NCBI GenBank assembly: GCA_036874045.1
Contig: CM072340.1
Span: 5,161,001 to 5,225,000, forward strand
Source: Cymodocea nodosa
Lineage: Eukaryota; Streptophyta; Magnoliopsida; Alismatales; Cymodoceaceae
Length of the DNA: 64,000 bases
Direction of reading: 5' to 3'
The notes under the pieces were generated by a model, which had not been told where the DNA came from, did no database searches, and was given only the letters and a program-made list of their open reading frames with translations. Every line of letters begins with the position of its first letter. Within the stretch, counting starts at the first letter, position 1. Made by a program: the position numbers and the translations under genes. This document shows, piece after piece, positions 43,273 to 55,047 of the stretch.

Positions 43273-43578
43273 ATCTCCCCCTTTTTGATAATGGAAAAAA
43301 CCTTACAATGTATTACATGTATTTCTCTCCCTATATATCTATACAAGAAAAACACACTAGGAATACAGAGAAATTTCTCCCCCTACTTTACTGCAGCTTT
43401 GCTTACCAAAATATGATATTTCTCCCTATTTTTGCCAATTGTCAAAAAGAAGTGAGAAGTCAAATACTAAGTTGGTGGAGAATTATAGTTGAGTATCAAA
43501 ACGTCTAAGTTGTTGCAAAACAGAGATGCTAGTAGAACCAGCTCTTAGTTGTGAGCTTGGAGAGTAGAGATATGAAAT
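43273..43578 (-). other. S2 polypurine tracts and short 3' spacer
   Basis: Next to the LTR the minus strand reads AAAAAGGGGGAGAT. Further purine tracts follow at about 43374-43385 ('ctccccct' complement) and 43420-43428. Several polypurine tracts upstream of the 3' LTR are a reported Sirevirus trait. There is no room for an accessory ORF. Confidence 0.75.
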
Positions 43579-45064
43579 TATAAATCATATAAAGAACAAA
43601 TCCCTAAATTTCGTCTAATATGATTAAATGCAGCTTCAGATAATGGTTTGGTGAAGATATCTGCAAGTTGTTCTTTAGTAGAGACATATTCTAAGGAAAT
43701 ATGACCTTTTTCAACATGGTCTCTTAAAAAATGGTGCCTAATCTCGATATGTTTTTCTCTAGAGTGTAAAACTATATTTTTGGAGAGATTGATGGCACTA
43801 TTGCTATCATAGTAAATAATGGTATTCTAAAAATTTAGCTTATAATCTGCCAGAGTTTGTTGCATCCATAAGATCTGTGCACAACATAGGCCTGCTACCA
43901 TATATTCAGCTTTAGTGGTGGATAAAGCTATAGAGTTTTGTTTCCTGCTGAACCAAGAAATAAGTGAATGACCAAGCAATTGACATGTCCCACTAGTGCT
44001 TTTTTGATCTAATTTGCATCCTGCATAATCTACATCACTGTATCCTGCTAATATCAATTGATTCTGTGAAGAATAAAATAAGCCAAAGTCTTTGGTACCC
44101 TATAGATATTTAAATATGTGTTTGACTGCTTTTAAGTGTGATGCTTTTTGAGAGGCTTGATATCTTGCACAAGCACAAACACTAAACATTATATCTGGTC
44201 TATTGGTTGTTAGATACAGAAGTGATCCAATCATGCCTCTATATTTCTTTTAATCTACTAGAATGCCAGAAATGTCCTTATCAAGTTTTTCATTTGAGTT
44301 TATGGGAGTACCTGTTTCTTTGGATTTATCCATACCAAATTTTAAGAGAATCTCTTTGCAGAATTTTTCTTGATTCAAGAAAATGCCATGCTGAAGTTGA
44401 TGAATTTGTTATCCTAGAAAGAATTTTAATTCTCCCATAAGACTCATCTCAAATTCATTATTCATTAAGATTTGAAAATCATGACATAGTTTCTCATGTG
44501 TGGCACCAAAAATGATATCATCCACCTAGATTTGAATAATCAACATATGAGAACTTTCAGATTTGATGAATAAGGTGTTGTCTGCAATTCCTATGTTAAA
44601 CTGATTCTCAAGAAGGAAACTCTTCAGTTTATCATACCATGCACGTGGTGCTTGCTTCAAACCATAGAGAGCTTTATTTAGTTTGTATACATGGTTGGAT
44701 TTTCTTCATCTTCAAAACCTGGTGGCTGTTCTACATATACTTCTTCTTGCAGAATGCCATTAAAAAATGCACTTTTAACATCCATCTGATAAAACTTAAT
44801 TTTCATACTGCTTGCAAAGCTAAGTAACATTCTAATTGCTTCAAGTCTTGCAATAGGTGCAAAAGTTTCTTCATAGTCGATTCCTTCCTGTTGGTTGTAT
44901 CCCTGAGCAATAAGTCTAGCTTTATTTCTGATAATACTACCATTATTATCAAGTTTGTTCTTAAACACCCATTTAGTACCAATAATTGATTTTTCGATGG
45001 GCCTTTCAATCAAGTTCCAAACTTCATTTTTCTTGAACTGATTTAGTTCCTCTTGCATGGCCAC
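43579..45064 (-). pseudogene. S2 reverse transcriptase and RNase H
   Basis: Starts AMQEELNQFKKNEVWNLIERP, then IIGTKWVFKNKLDNNGSIIR, FAPIARLEAIRMLLSFA and [21 protein letters not shown] frameshift at about 44692 follows 'EENP'. The catalytic loop reads IQI-stop-VDD (TAG for Tyr at about 44528), so the active-site box is hit. NEFEMSLMGEL, YSDVDYAGCKLDQKST, ALSTTKAEYMVAGLCCAQIL and the ending LADIFTKPLSEAAFNHI...LYDL with TAA at 43581-43579 complete RNase H. A TAG in 'KYL-stop-GT' replaces a conserved Gln. Confidence 0.88.
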
Positions 45065-46668
45065 GATCTAGTATTCATCATTGCAGGCATCTTCAACTAT
45101 TAAAGGTTCAAGTTCAAACACAAAAGCACAAAAATTACAAATATTTTGAATTTTGCTTCTTGTTTGAACACCTTGATTTATATTCCCAATAATTTGTCCA
45201 ATGGGATGTTCAGACTTTGTCTTCCATGCTTTTTCTGTCTCAATAGGTGTAGGCAATGTTGAACTATCCTTTTTCTGAGGAATTTTCTGATTTATTAATT
45301 CACTTTCACTTTCACTGTTTATTTTTAGACTCTTCAATTTTCCTACCATATCTTCATCAAAGAATACATTTATTGACTCTTCTACTCTTCTTTCATGTTC
45401 AAAATAGACCCTATAGGCCTTGCTTCTTGAAGAGTATCCAACAAGTAGAGCAGGATCAAACTTTGCATCAAATTTATCCTTTTGATCCTTAGTGTTAAGC
45501 ACAAAACATCTTGATCCAAAGACCTTAAAATATCCAACATTTGGTATTTTACCATACCATAGTTCAAAAGGTGTCTTATGTAGGATAGGTCTAAGGTGAG
45601 TTCTGTTTATAGAATAACATACAGTATTTACAGCTTCAGCCCATAGAGACTTTAGTAGATCAGATGTATTAAGAATTATCCTTGCCATTTCTTGTATTGA
45701 TCTATTCTTCCTCTCTATAACTCCATTCTGAGCAGGAGTTCTTGGACATGAGAATTCATGCAATATGCCAAAAGAATTACATAATTCTTCAAATTCTGAA
45801 TTTTCAAATTCACCTCCATGATCACTTCTGATCTTCTTCACGGTTGATTCTTTTTCATTTTGAATTCTAATACAGAGATGCTTGAATTCATCACAGGCTT
45901 CATTCTTGTGTGTTAAGAAAATAACCCAAGTGAATCTTGTATAATCGTCAACTGCCACTAAGGTATATTTTCTTCCTCGTAAACTGGCTATTTGTGTAGG
46001 ACCAAACAGGTCCATATGCAATAGATCCAATGGTTAACGTGTGACAATGTCTTCAATACTCTTGTGTGTTGATTTCTTTTGTTTTTCAATTGTACAGTCA
46101 CTACACAATTTATCTCTCTTGAATTTGAGCTTAGGCACACCTCTAACAAGATCATGTTTGGTCAATTTTCTTATAAGTCTCATGTTTGCATGATTTAATC
46201 TTTTATGCTATAATCATTCATCTTCATTAGAAGCAACTAAACATGCATCACTAGATATAATATCACATGGAAATTCCAAAGTATAAATTGAATTATTTCT
46301 ATATTCAGTAAATTTGATTTCATGTGTATCTTGTTGTAATATAAAATAGTTTTCTACAGTAAAAAGTATATTGTAACCTTTGTCACATAATTGACCTACA
46401 CTTAGCAGATTCTGTTTTAAACCATTTACATATAAGACATTTTCTATTTTTCAATTTTCAGATGCAACATTTCCTATTACAGTAATTCTACATTTTTCAT
46501 TGTTACCAAACTTAACAGATCCTAAATTTATTGATTTAACAAATTCCAGAAGTCTTTTCTTACCTGCCATATGCTTTGAGCAACCACTATCAATGATCCA
46601 CTTGGACGTTTGAGCTTTCTTGTCCATGCAGTCCTACAAGTCATGTTGAAATTAAGATTTTTGGTACC
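45065..46668 (-). pseudogene. S2 protease, GAG-pre-integrase and integrase
   Basis: Protease motif SKWIIDSGCSKHMAGKK at about 46600, then the pre-integrase region with a TAA before PLDLLHMDLFGP (Gln-compatible). The integrase core is open from 46030: MDLLHMDLFGPTQIASLRG, VAVDDYTRFTWVIFLTHK, KIRSDHGGEFENSEFEEL, CPRTPAQNGVIERKNRSIQ, so D-D-E is present. Then FGSRCFVLNTKDQKDKFD, ALLVGYSSRSKAYRVYF, and a variable tail to 45068. A TAG before 'IVAMQEEL' separates it from RT. The upstream boundary is the S4 solo LTR inserted in the gag-protease linker. Confidence 0.88.
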
Positions 46669-46673
46669 CATAT

Positions 46674-47892
46674 TGTTAGGTATTTAATTTTGATGATGTA
46701 TGCTTTATTACCGTATTTAAATAAATCTACATAATATTCTCTAAGTATATTTTTCTAAGTATAATAGTTAACAGATTATCGAAAAGTTTCATTTTTATGT
46801 TGGATAAATTAAAGATTTCCGAAGAGCTAGATTTGCAATAGTTAAACTTTCGGATAGTTAACGTTTGGTTTTTGTCAAATACTTTATGTTAAAAACTCGT
46901 ATAGTTAAGTTATCCGCACGTGTGTTTTTAATGTTTTAAGTTGTCACGTGTTTTCCATGTGCGTTCAGTAATGAAAAATCGAATAGTTAGATAACTGTTC
47001 GAGTTTTTATACGCATGGATAGATAACTGTTCAAGTTTTGTAAAAGGACTAATGAACAGATAAGTTTCCTTGTTTAGTCACGTGTTTTGCAGGTGCAAGA
47101 ACTCAAAGAGTTAAAGGATAAGTGTTCGAGTTTTGACAGGAGTTAAAGGATAAATGTTCGACTAAATCGAAGACTTAGAAGATATTCTACAAGACTCCAA
47201 GAAGATAAAATTTCGATAAATCTACTAGTGGAGATCGTGGAAACTCAGATTGTCAGTAAAGAAAGTGGAAATTTAAATAGAAAGTAATTTGGATTAAAGA
47301 GAAAATTAGTACGTGGATTATGGATTATGGATTGTGGATCAAGTGGATGAATATGCTGAACGTGAAAGACAACAGAGTTCGACTACTAATAGAGAGTACG
47401 AGCTACATTACAAGGAGGATCCCAATCTCAAAAACCAAGTCTGAATGTTCAATCTGGATCCCTAACTGAAAAGTTAAGTTTGAATATTCATATTCTAAAA
47501 AGTTCTCCAACATCAAAAGAAGTTCGAAATTCCAAGCAATTTTAGAAAAGGAGCTGCAAACGCAAGAAGTCTGGAAATTCGACAACTAGAGAAGAAGAGA
47601 TACAGAAGCTAAGCAAAGAGAAAGAAAAGAGCTGTGTGCATAAAGATCAGGTTTTATACAATTCAAAATTAGTTTTGAAAAAGAGCTTTGTTTTCCTATT
47701 TGAATTGTATATCAAAAATTACTGTATCAAAACCGTCAAGAAGGGAATTGAGCTGAAAAGATATTGTAAATTCTGTCTTGAAATAAAAGAATAGAATTTC
47801 ATTTACGAGTGTTTTGTGCTCTTGTTTTATCCGCTAGTTTAATTACTAAAGACATAATTCACCCCCCCTCTTGTGATACAGACGATCCTACA
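46674..47892 (+). mobile_element. Solo LTR of the S4 copia family
   Basis: TGTTAGGTATTTAATTTTG...GATCCTACA, 1219 bp, with CATAT at 46669-46673 and 47893-47897. The interrupted S2 sequence, 'ggtacccatat' to 'cttcttaggtcca', matches the uninterrupted S1 linker near 27225. Orientation is plus: the 'caattcacccccc..ctcttgtgata' block lies at the 3' end, as at 55685-55710 where a primer site follows. Confidence 0.92.
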
Positions 47893-47897
47893 CATAT

Positions 47898-49414
47898 CTT
47901 CTTAGGTCCATCACTGTTAGTCATCTGTATACTAAACCTGTTGCCTTTTGGTAGCCATATAGACATAAATATCTTCTTAATGACAAACAAAGTTGTGCCA
48001 TCTTTGTAAGATCTAATTTTTCCACCACAGTAAGGGGTTTCCTGTGGTACAGCATACTCTAGGCCAAATTTACTTCTTCCTATTCTTTGAGATCCTATGA
48101 TTTTGTTTAAACTATTTTCACCCTTAGTAAATTTACATACAGTTTTCTTTAAATCAATAACTTTAGATAACAGATTTTTATTTTCTTCTTTCAAATCAAA
48201 ATTTTTACAACTATAGCTATCCATTTTAGTTTTTAATTCCCTATTATCAACTAGGGCTTTTTCTAGTTCAGCAAAAACATCTTCTAGATAGGAATTTAAA
48301 CTCTTTAATTCTTTCTTATACTTCTTACATTTTACATATAAGTTATCTACTATACAGAGAAAACTATCTATATCTACATCATCATTTTCTTTTTCTAAGC
48401 AATAGGGAGATGTAGAGCATACCTCTTGTGCAGCAAAGCACACGTTTGCAGATGCCTCCTCATCTGAGCTTGATGAGTTGCTAGATGAACTGTTGTCATC
48501 CCAAGTGGCTTTCAAGGCCATTTTCTTCTTATTCTTCCTTTTCCATTTCTGTTTGTCCTCCTCTTATTTAAAAGGACAGTAAAGTTGAATGTGTCCCAGT
48601 TTCTTGCACTTGTAGCATGTAGGGACTTTTGGTTTTGAGGAGCTAGCTTTGCCTCCTTGTCTCATCATCCTTTTGAAGTTCCTAGCCAGCAGTAACACTT
48701 CATCCTCATCCAAGCTTAGTTGATCTTCTGTTGAGGGAAAAGCTAGTTCTTTCTTTTTCTATGCTTTTCTTTTAGTGACTCCTTCTTCTTCTTTCCATTC
48801 CTTCATTTGAACTTTATGGGCTAGAAGGTTTCCCAACAGATCTTCAACTGAATAGTTATTCAGATCCTTTGAATTCTGTATGGAAGTAGATTTCTACTTC
48901 CATTCGACTGTTAGGCTCCTTAGGATCTTTTGTACCTGTTAACGATTAGAAAAGCTCCTCCCAAGGCCTCTTAGTTCATTCACAATTTCTGTGAATCTAG
49001 AAAACATTTAAGTGATACTTTCCTTTCAAGCATTTTGAATAATTCATATTTTCTTAACAAAATGCTGATTTTAGTATCTTTAACTTGGTTGGTTCCTTCA
49101 TATGTAATTTGAAGGATCTTCCAAGCTTCATGGGAGAATTTACAAGCAGATATTTTATTATACTGTTCACCAATTAGTGCATAGTAAATGGAATTAAGCC
49201 CACGAGCATCCATCTAGATGATTCTTTCATCCTCCTCAGTCCAGTCACTTTCATGACTGATTGGAGTTGGTATACCATGTACAACCATTCTCCAAAGTTT
49301 CACATCTGTACTTCTGAGAAAGCACTCCATCCTATTTTTCCAGTAGCTATAATTGCTACCATCAAAGAGGGGAGGTCAATGGATATTCTGACCCTCTGTA
49401 GTGTGGAAAGCCAT
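47898..49414 (-). pseudogene. S2 gag, Sirevirus type
   Basis: ATG at 49414 (MAFHTTEGQNIH), then TGA directly before PPLFDGSNYSYWKNRMECF. The Gag domain includes ARGLNSIYYALIGEQYNKIS, KILQITYEGTNQVKDTKISI and LLRKYELFKML, with frameshifts between 48980 and 48521. The zinc knuckle CYKCKKLGHIQLYC (48613-48572, complete CX2CX4HX4C) is followed by KMALKATWDDNSSSSNSSSS, an acidic Ser-rich stretch and a coiled coil (KKYKKELKSLNSYLEDVFAE). The linker MTNSDGPKKI leads to the S4 insertion and then protease. It packages element RNA. Confidence 0.85.
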
Positions 49415-49452
49415 GATCTCAGATGGTTAAATCTATTAACGAGATCAACCTT

Positions 49453-49464
49453 GCTTTGATACCA
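49453..49464 (-). other. S2 primer-binding site (initiator tRNA-Met type)
   Basis: The minus strand reads TGGTATCAAAGC two bases from the LTR end; one base differs from TGGTATCAGAGC at 29082. Confidence 0.9.
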
Positions 49465-49466
49465 AT

Positions 49467-52400
49467 TATTAGGACCTTAAGGCTTACCAGGGGGGGTGAA
49501 TGGTAATAATTCCTTTCTTAACCTTTTAGAAGTAGTTTAATGTAAAGAGATAGCAAGCACACAATAAAAGAATTCACATAGAGATTTTTAGGTGGTTCAC
49601 CACTAACGGCTAGTCCACCCCCAAGGGATACTTGGGCTTCACTAAACTCTTGCAAACTTACAATCACTTACTTTAAGGTTTAAGCAAGAACCAACCAACT
49701 ATTCACTTGAGCTTCCTTGTCGAAGCTTCAATCAATCCTTTCTCTGAAGTTTTGATCCATGTACTTCAGTAAACACTAGCTTGTGAACAACAAAGTTGAG
49801 TGCGTGATGAGCTTCTGAAATTCAGTCTGTAAACGTTGAAGATGATTTGATCTCTAAAGCTTTTCTTCTGTTGAGCTTGGTGTAAGTATGTATATGAGCA
49901 AAAAGCTATCTAAATTTGTTGTCTGTATATTGTATATATACCAAACATGTGTAATGATCATATTTTCTTGCAATGGATGTATTCTATTATACTTGATTAG
50001 ACTTCAGTCCCAAATACGGTAAGTTACCATTTAGAAAGTTATTTCAAGATGTCCTTTTGATTTTCTTAACATTTCAGATAGTTAGCTGTGTAACTCTCTA
50101 AAGAATATTTGTAACTCACCGAAAGATCACTTAAACCTTTCTGCCATGTAGGATTCCAGAATATATACTACGAGTTGTCATTCAATCGAATACTTATAAC
50201 TGTAACTTACCGAATAGTTATTTAACTATCAAATAGTTGGCTATAGTAACCCTCCGTTAACTTTTCGATTGCTTTAATTCAGCACGTGCATAAAAGACTG
50301 ACTTAAGTTTCGGATGGTTATCCATGTAACTCACTGAAACGCTTCAAGATTTCGGATAGTTATCTTTCTAACTCTCCGAAAACTTATTTGAGCTTCTCTT
50401 TGGAATTTTGCATGTGGGAAATTCAATGACTTAAGTTTCGGATAGTTAAACTGTAACTCATCGAAACTCTCTTGAATGTTCGAATAGTGTAAAGTTAAGA
50501 TTTGTGCATTTTATTATATGTTAAAGCATGCATTTTATGGATTACAAGTGCATAGTATATGATTTTTATATTGAATTACATGAAAGTTATATTTTTAGGC
50601 TATGCATGTTTTTAGGAATTAAAAATGAAATAATGCACAAATTTACCTTTAACGGAATTAATGTTAAGTTTAATAGCCCATGTGTAGACACTTAGTTATT
50701 TAAGATAAATTACATGGAACACAATTGTATTGCACGCATGATCTTCACTTATCAATTTCACTTATGCTTTTCAAAGATTAAGTATTAAGATATAAAAGTG
50801 ATGCATGATAAGAATATAAGATTATACTTTCATCATCTTAATGAAATATTGTTATAGATGCACCTATAATAATTGTCTTAATTATTCATGACATAATTCT
50901 ACATGTGATTGAATAATTTTAATTTGTGTATGAGTTTTTATTGATGAAAATAGGTGACATCAAGGGATTATAAGAGGGTTAAATCTCAGCCCTTGGATGG
51001 TGTATCAAAAGGTAAAATGGGCTGGGATAAATCTCAGCCATTGGATCAATCTTGGAAGACCAAGAGTCACCAATATTAATAGGAGTAAGCCTCATGTCGA
51101 AAGCATCTCTTCTCATTTTCTTCCATTCCAGCTGACAGTTCACTTCTCCAAGGACTCCTCTTCTCGTGGCTGATGGTGGACACTCAAGGGTGTCGTTCCC
51201 CCTCTCAAACCAGCATCATATCTCTCTTTTTCCATCTTGATTCACGTCCTCAATGGGTTTCCAAGGGTGATGGCTGTGGCTGACTTGGTGGAGGAAGCTT
51301 GGATGGCAAGTGGGAGTGGTGTTTGACGTGTGGATTTGGGTGGTTCAAAGGAGCATCTTCAGAAGCAAAGGAGGGGCTGGAAACTCTGTTTTGACATCCA
51401 AGGGAAGTGGAAGGAGGCTAAGTGCTCTTGCTCTTGCAATTGTGGAAGGCCCTTGCTATAGGTGACGTTCCAAGGGGTGAGACCTTGGGAAAACGTGGCT
51501 GAAGAGTGTGGTTTCATCCAACCACGGATCCAATGCTGAGGAAGGGGTGTTCTTTAAGGTATGAGTGAGATTTAAGAGAGATCCCTATGCATATTCTATG
51601 TTCATGTTGTGTATGTATGCATAGGTATGTTGTTCCATGTTTTCATATTATGTTTGTATACGTTTGTGTTTGTTGAATGTTATTGCATTGCATTTCAGTG
51701 TAGTTTTCATATAGTTAATTAATTCCAGATGTTATCTTGATGTGGATTCTGGTTTAAATGTGGTTTTCATCTTGTTTATATGTGCATATCATGGCTATAA
51801 ATAGGATGTTCGATGAAATGGTTGCTTATGTAATAAGGGGAACCATGTAGAGAGTTTAGGTATTTTTATTATTTCAATTCTTGCAGCCTAGACATCGGTT
51901 TTGAATAATTCTTGATGCAATCTCATGTATTTTCAAGTCTACTTACCAATGCTTTTGGTTTCGTAATTTTTGGAGATCATTTGACTGGTATTTTCGATTT
52001 AAGTATTGATAGGTGCTTCTGACCTGGACGCAAGTTCTGGGCAGAGTTTTTGAACATCTTTGATTATCAATTTCTCGGAGTACAAATTGTATTTGTATGA
52101 TCTGTAAAATGGGTTTTTGAGATGACGAAGTTAACGTGCATTGAGATTTTGTTTCACGTCATTTCATAAAGAATTCAGGAAGATATGAATTTTCTTGTGA
52201 AGTCTCGCAATCTGTGTTTTGATCTCCGCTTGTTGCACATCTGTGTTAGATTCGTCACTAATAATTCTATGGTTTGAATTAGGTCTTTTAAAATCCTTTC
52301 CAAATCACATTTTTACATGATTTTTAAGTGAGTATTTTGGGAAGAAATGATTTCCATAAGTGGATGCAAATTCTACAATTTCGAGAGTTCTTTTAGAGTT

Positions 52401-53328
52401 ACGAATGAGATTGTATGGAAATGTTTCTCAAGTAATTAAATTAACTAGTTAATCACATATGTATAATTTCTAATATAATTACCAATCATAGTGCTAACTT
52501 TTGTTTTGATAAGAGTAGGATGTATAGAACGTTTTCAGGTTATGTTATGACATAAGTCAAGTAATTAATCTAATAAAAGTTATTTAGACCAACTCCCTAT
52601 GGAAATGACCCGTACTTGCACCGCTTAGTACAATAGGCACCGTGCGCTTGCGGTTAAATTATAAATGTAAAAACTTGTGCTTTATTGACACACGTTTCAT
52701 CCTTACAAATAGTTATCTTTCTAACTCTCTGAAATCTTATATGAACTTCTGTCTAGAATATTGCACGTGGGGAATTCAATGACTTAAGTTTCGGATAGTT
52801 AAACTGTAACTCACCGAAACTCTCTTCGAGATTTCAGATAGTTATCTAACTCTCCGATTTTTCCTTTTAAGCTTTTGACCAACGGCTTCTCCATTCTACA
52901 CGTGCGTAATACGATGACTTAAGTTCCGGAAAGTTATACCTGTAACTCTTTGAAAAACTCGAATAGTTATCTAACTCTCCGAAAAGAAAACTCGAATAGT
53001 TATCTAACTTTTCAAAAAGTCCTTTAAGCTTTTGTTCTATATTTCTACATGTGATTAATTAAATGACTTAACTTTCGGATAGTTATACTTGTAACTCTCC
53101 GAAAAGTCCTTTAAGCTTCTGGATAGTTAACTCCTTAACTTTCCGATCATTCAATCATTTCTTAACTGTCCGATTTTCTATAGCAATACATTCTGAGATT
53201 TACTGCAACCTATTTGCTGCTTCGATTTGTTTGCCTTCTGATCTTTTTGCTATACTGACTAAACCTGATAAATACAATTCAAAACCTTACATTGATTTTT
53301 GCATTATCAAAATCTAGAGGTCCTTTCA
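49467..53328 (-). repeat. S2 5' LTR, interrupted by a G2 solo LTR
   Basis: Starts TATTAGGACC (TG changed to TA at the inner edge) and ends GGTCCTTTCA at 53328. Minus the G2 insertion plus duplication it is 1637 bp against 1639 bp for the partner. The hairpin order matches 41634-43272. Confidence 0.92.
50488..52707 (+). mobile_element. G2 gypsy-like solo LTR (inner copy)
   Basis: TGTAAAGTTAAG...CATCCTTACA, 2220 bp, with AATAG duplications at 50483-50487 and 52708-52712. The S2 partner LTR reads across the site at 42645-42660. The 3' block 'ctccctatggaaatgacccg', 'tacttgcac', 'gtgcgcttgcggtt' (52585-52660) gives plus orientation. No gene is visible in the 2.2 kb. Confidence 0.93.
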
Positions 53329-53978
53329 GTGCTTGCATCGTGTATTTTGTGGAATTTAGTTCTGTAAATTTTTCTTGTTAGTGTAATGGATCTACTTTCA
53401 AGGCACGCTTATTTCATGGCATTTCATGAAGATTTGACGGAGATTTGATTTTTGCACTAAAGGTGCATTTTTGGAAAGTTTCCATAACCGTTTGCACCCC
53501 TTTCTTAAATAGGATATCGCCATCGTTTTAATTTGAGTTAATCCACGAAATCACTGCCATTTTAAAGACATTCCAAGGATCTTTCCAACCGTTATTTATT
53601 CTGAATTTTTAAATGTTCAAGTTGGAAGTTATTAAAGTTAAAATTCAAGCATAAATTCTGTGATTTCAGGATTGATACTCATTGATTTCTTGAATATCTT
53701 ATCATAACTTAAGAATTAATTGGATCTTGGGGTAATCTTATAAACCTTAATTGTGCTACAAATTTTGTATCAAGTAATTAGAATTTAATTATGAGTTAAT
53801 TTAGTGTGGGCATTTAATCGGATAATCATTTTAATAAAATTATTTAAGACAAACTCCTTGTGGATTCGACCCGTACTTGCACATGCTTATTACAATGGGC
53901 ACCATGCGCTTGCAGTTATAAATGTAAAATTTGCGCTTTTGCTGTTAATTTAACAACACATAAAAGCGTTACAAGTAC

Positions 53979-54257
53979 CAACTGAAAATTGTGGGTTAGC
54001 TTTAACATTTTTTGATAAAAATTCGACCATTCTTGAAAAATTATATTACTAGAGACCAACTAGAAATTGGGATGAAGATTTATGCTTAAGTGTGTATAAT
54101 TTTCTGAATAGATCTTAGATTGAAAATACTATGATATATCTAGGACAGAAAGCATTAATTAACAATATACATGTCATACTTGATGGATATATATATTTAG
54201 TGTCAGATATATTGGTTGCATTTAGATCTGATTTATACATACTAAGCATAGATAGTT
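53979..54257 (+). pseudogene. F-box protein gene of AthA, middle part (truncated)
   Basis: Continues 39719-40124 after the G2 insertion. It aligns with AthB residues from about FEAPTVNYG onward: ILEKLYY-stop-RPTRNW (TAG for Trp), DEDLCLSVYNFLNRS, TMIYLGQKALINNIHVILDG, YIYLVSDIL, DLYILSIDS. It then ends at an abrupt join to S2-type LTR sequence, so the last 80 or so residues and everything downstream in AthA are lost. Confidence 0.78.
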
Positions 54258-55047
54258 AGGAAATCAGAGGGTTACTGTAGCTAACTATCCGATAGTCAAG
54301 AACATTTTGATGAGTTATAGTTACAAGTATTTGATCTTATGACACCTCATGTATATGACTTGAAGTCCTATGTGGCAAAAGAACTTAAATGACTCTTTGG
54401 TAAGTTACAGGTATTCTTCGGAGAGTTATATAGCTAAACCTCTAAAAAACCTAGTAAATCAGAAGGGTATCTTGAAATACCTCCCTAAACGGTAACTTAC
54501 CATATTTAGGTCTGAAACTTTACCAAGTACAACAAAATACATCCGTTGAGAGAAAATATGATCGTTACACATAATGGTATATATACAAGCATTAGACAGC
54601 AAAGTTAGATAGCTTTTTGCTCATACAAATCTATACACCAAGCTTAACAATAGAAAGTTCTCAAGATCAAATCATCAGCAAATACAGATTCAAACTTAGA
54701 AGCCCTTCACGCAATATACTCTGAGTTCTTCAAGCAAGTGTTTACTGAAGTACACGAATTGAAAACTTCAGTGAAAGGTTGGTTGGAGCTACGACTTGAA
54801 AGCTCAATCAGATTAGTTGATTCTTGCTTTGACCTTAAAGCAAATGTTTGTGAGTTTGTGAAAGTTTATTGAAGCCCAAATATCTCTTGGGGGTGGACTA
54901 GCTGTTAGTGGTGAACCACCTAAAAAACCTTGTGTGCATTTCCTTTATTGTGTGCCTTCTATTTTACACTATCAATTAATCATTCACCGTTAAGAAACAA
55001 ATTTATTACCATTCACCCCCCCTCTGGTAAGCCATCAGGTCCTAATA
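54258..55047 (+). repeat. Truncated S2-family LTR, plus orientation
   Basis: Reverse-complement match to the S2 LTR: 'ctaactatccgatagt', '..gggggtggactagctgttag', 'tggtgaaccacctaaaaaac', 'attcaccccccctctggtaa', ending GGTCCTAATA at 55047. The U3 side is missing. It is followed directly by S4 LTR sequence, not by a primer site, so this is a recombinant junction. Confidence 0.85.

Larger units (their letters stand above)
41634..53328 (-). mobile_element. S2: Sirevirus-like copia retrotransposon with two nested solo LTRs
   Basis: Target duplication GTGCT at 41629-41633 and 53329-53333. On the minus strand: 5' LTR 53328-49467, primer site, gag, protease-integrase, RT-RNase H ending 43579, short spacer, polypurine tract, 3' LTR 43272-41634. 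Without the S4 solo LTR (46674-47892) and the G2 solo LTR (50488-52707) it is about 8.2 kb. Unlike S1 and S3 it has no accessory ORF between RNase H and the 3' LTR. Several stops and frameshifts disable it. Confidence 0.92.
40125..53973 (+). mobile_element. G2 gypsy-like solo LTR (outer copy), split by S2
   Basis: TGTAAAG...CGTTACA with AGTAC duplications at 40120-40124 and 53974-53978. Without S2 it is about 2.15 kb. The sister solo LTR at 50488-52707 has the same start ('tttgtgcatttta', 'tgttaa..catgcat') and end. Near its 3' edge (53845-53930) is the gypsy LTR block '..ttgtggattcgacccgtact', 'tgcac', '..gcgcttgcagtt', giving plus orientation. No ORF of note; frames at 40802-41647 are LTR sequence. 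No primer site or polypurine tract flanks it, so it is the product of LTR-LTR recombination. Confidence 0.92.
2144..54257 (+). mobile_element. AthA: outer Athila-like Ty3/gypsy retrotransposon, decayed, with four nested insertions
   Basis: Parts in order: LTR 2144-4393, primer site 4401-4418, zinc-knuckle ORF 4499 onward, protease 5602-6306, RT-RNase H to 8066, [S1 insertion], integrase 32546-33598, accessory ORF 34742-36600, duplicated promoter-like block 37068-38121, gag 38141-39483, F-box gene 39719-40124, [G2 solo LTR carrying S2], F-box remainder 53979-54257. The 3' noncoding region, polypurine tract and 3' LTR are gone: homology stops at about 54257 against an S2-type LTR fragment. RT and integrase match plant Athila proteins as I know them. 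Many in-frame stops and several frameshifts make it inactive. AthB shares the unusual order integrase before gag before F-box. Confidence 0.85.

Noticed and set aside
47403-47585. Conserved gene in the S4 LTR
   Set aside because: The homologous LTR at 55050-55720 has a different frame open on the other strand. Conservation is at the DNA level only.
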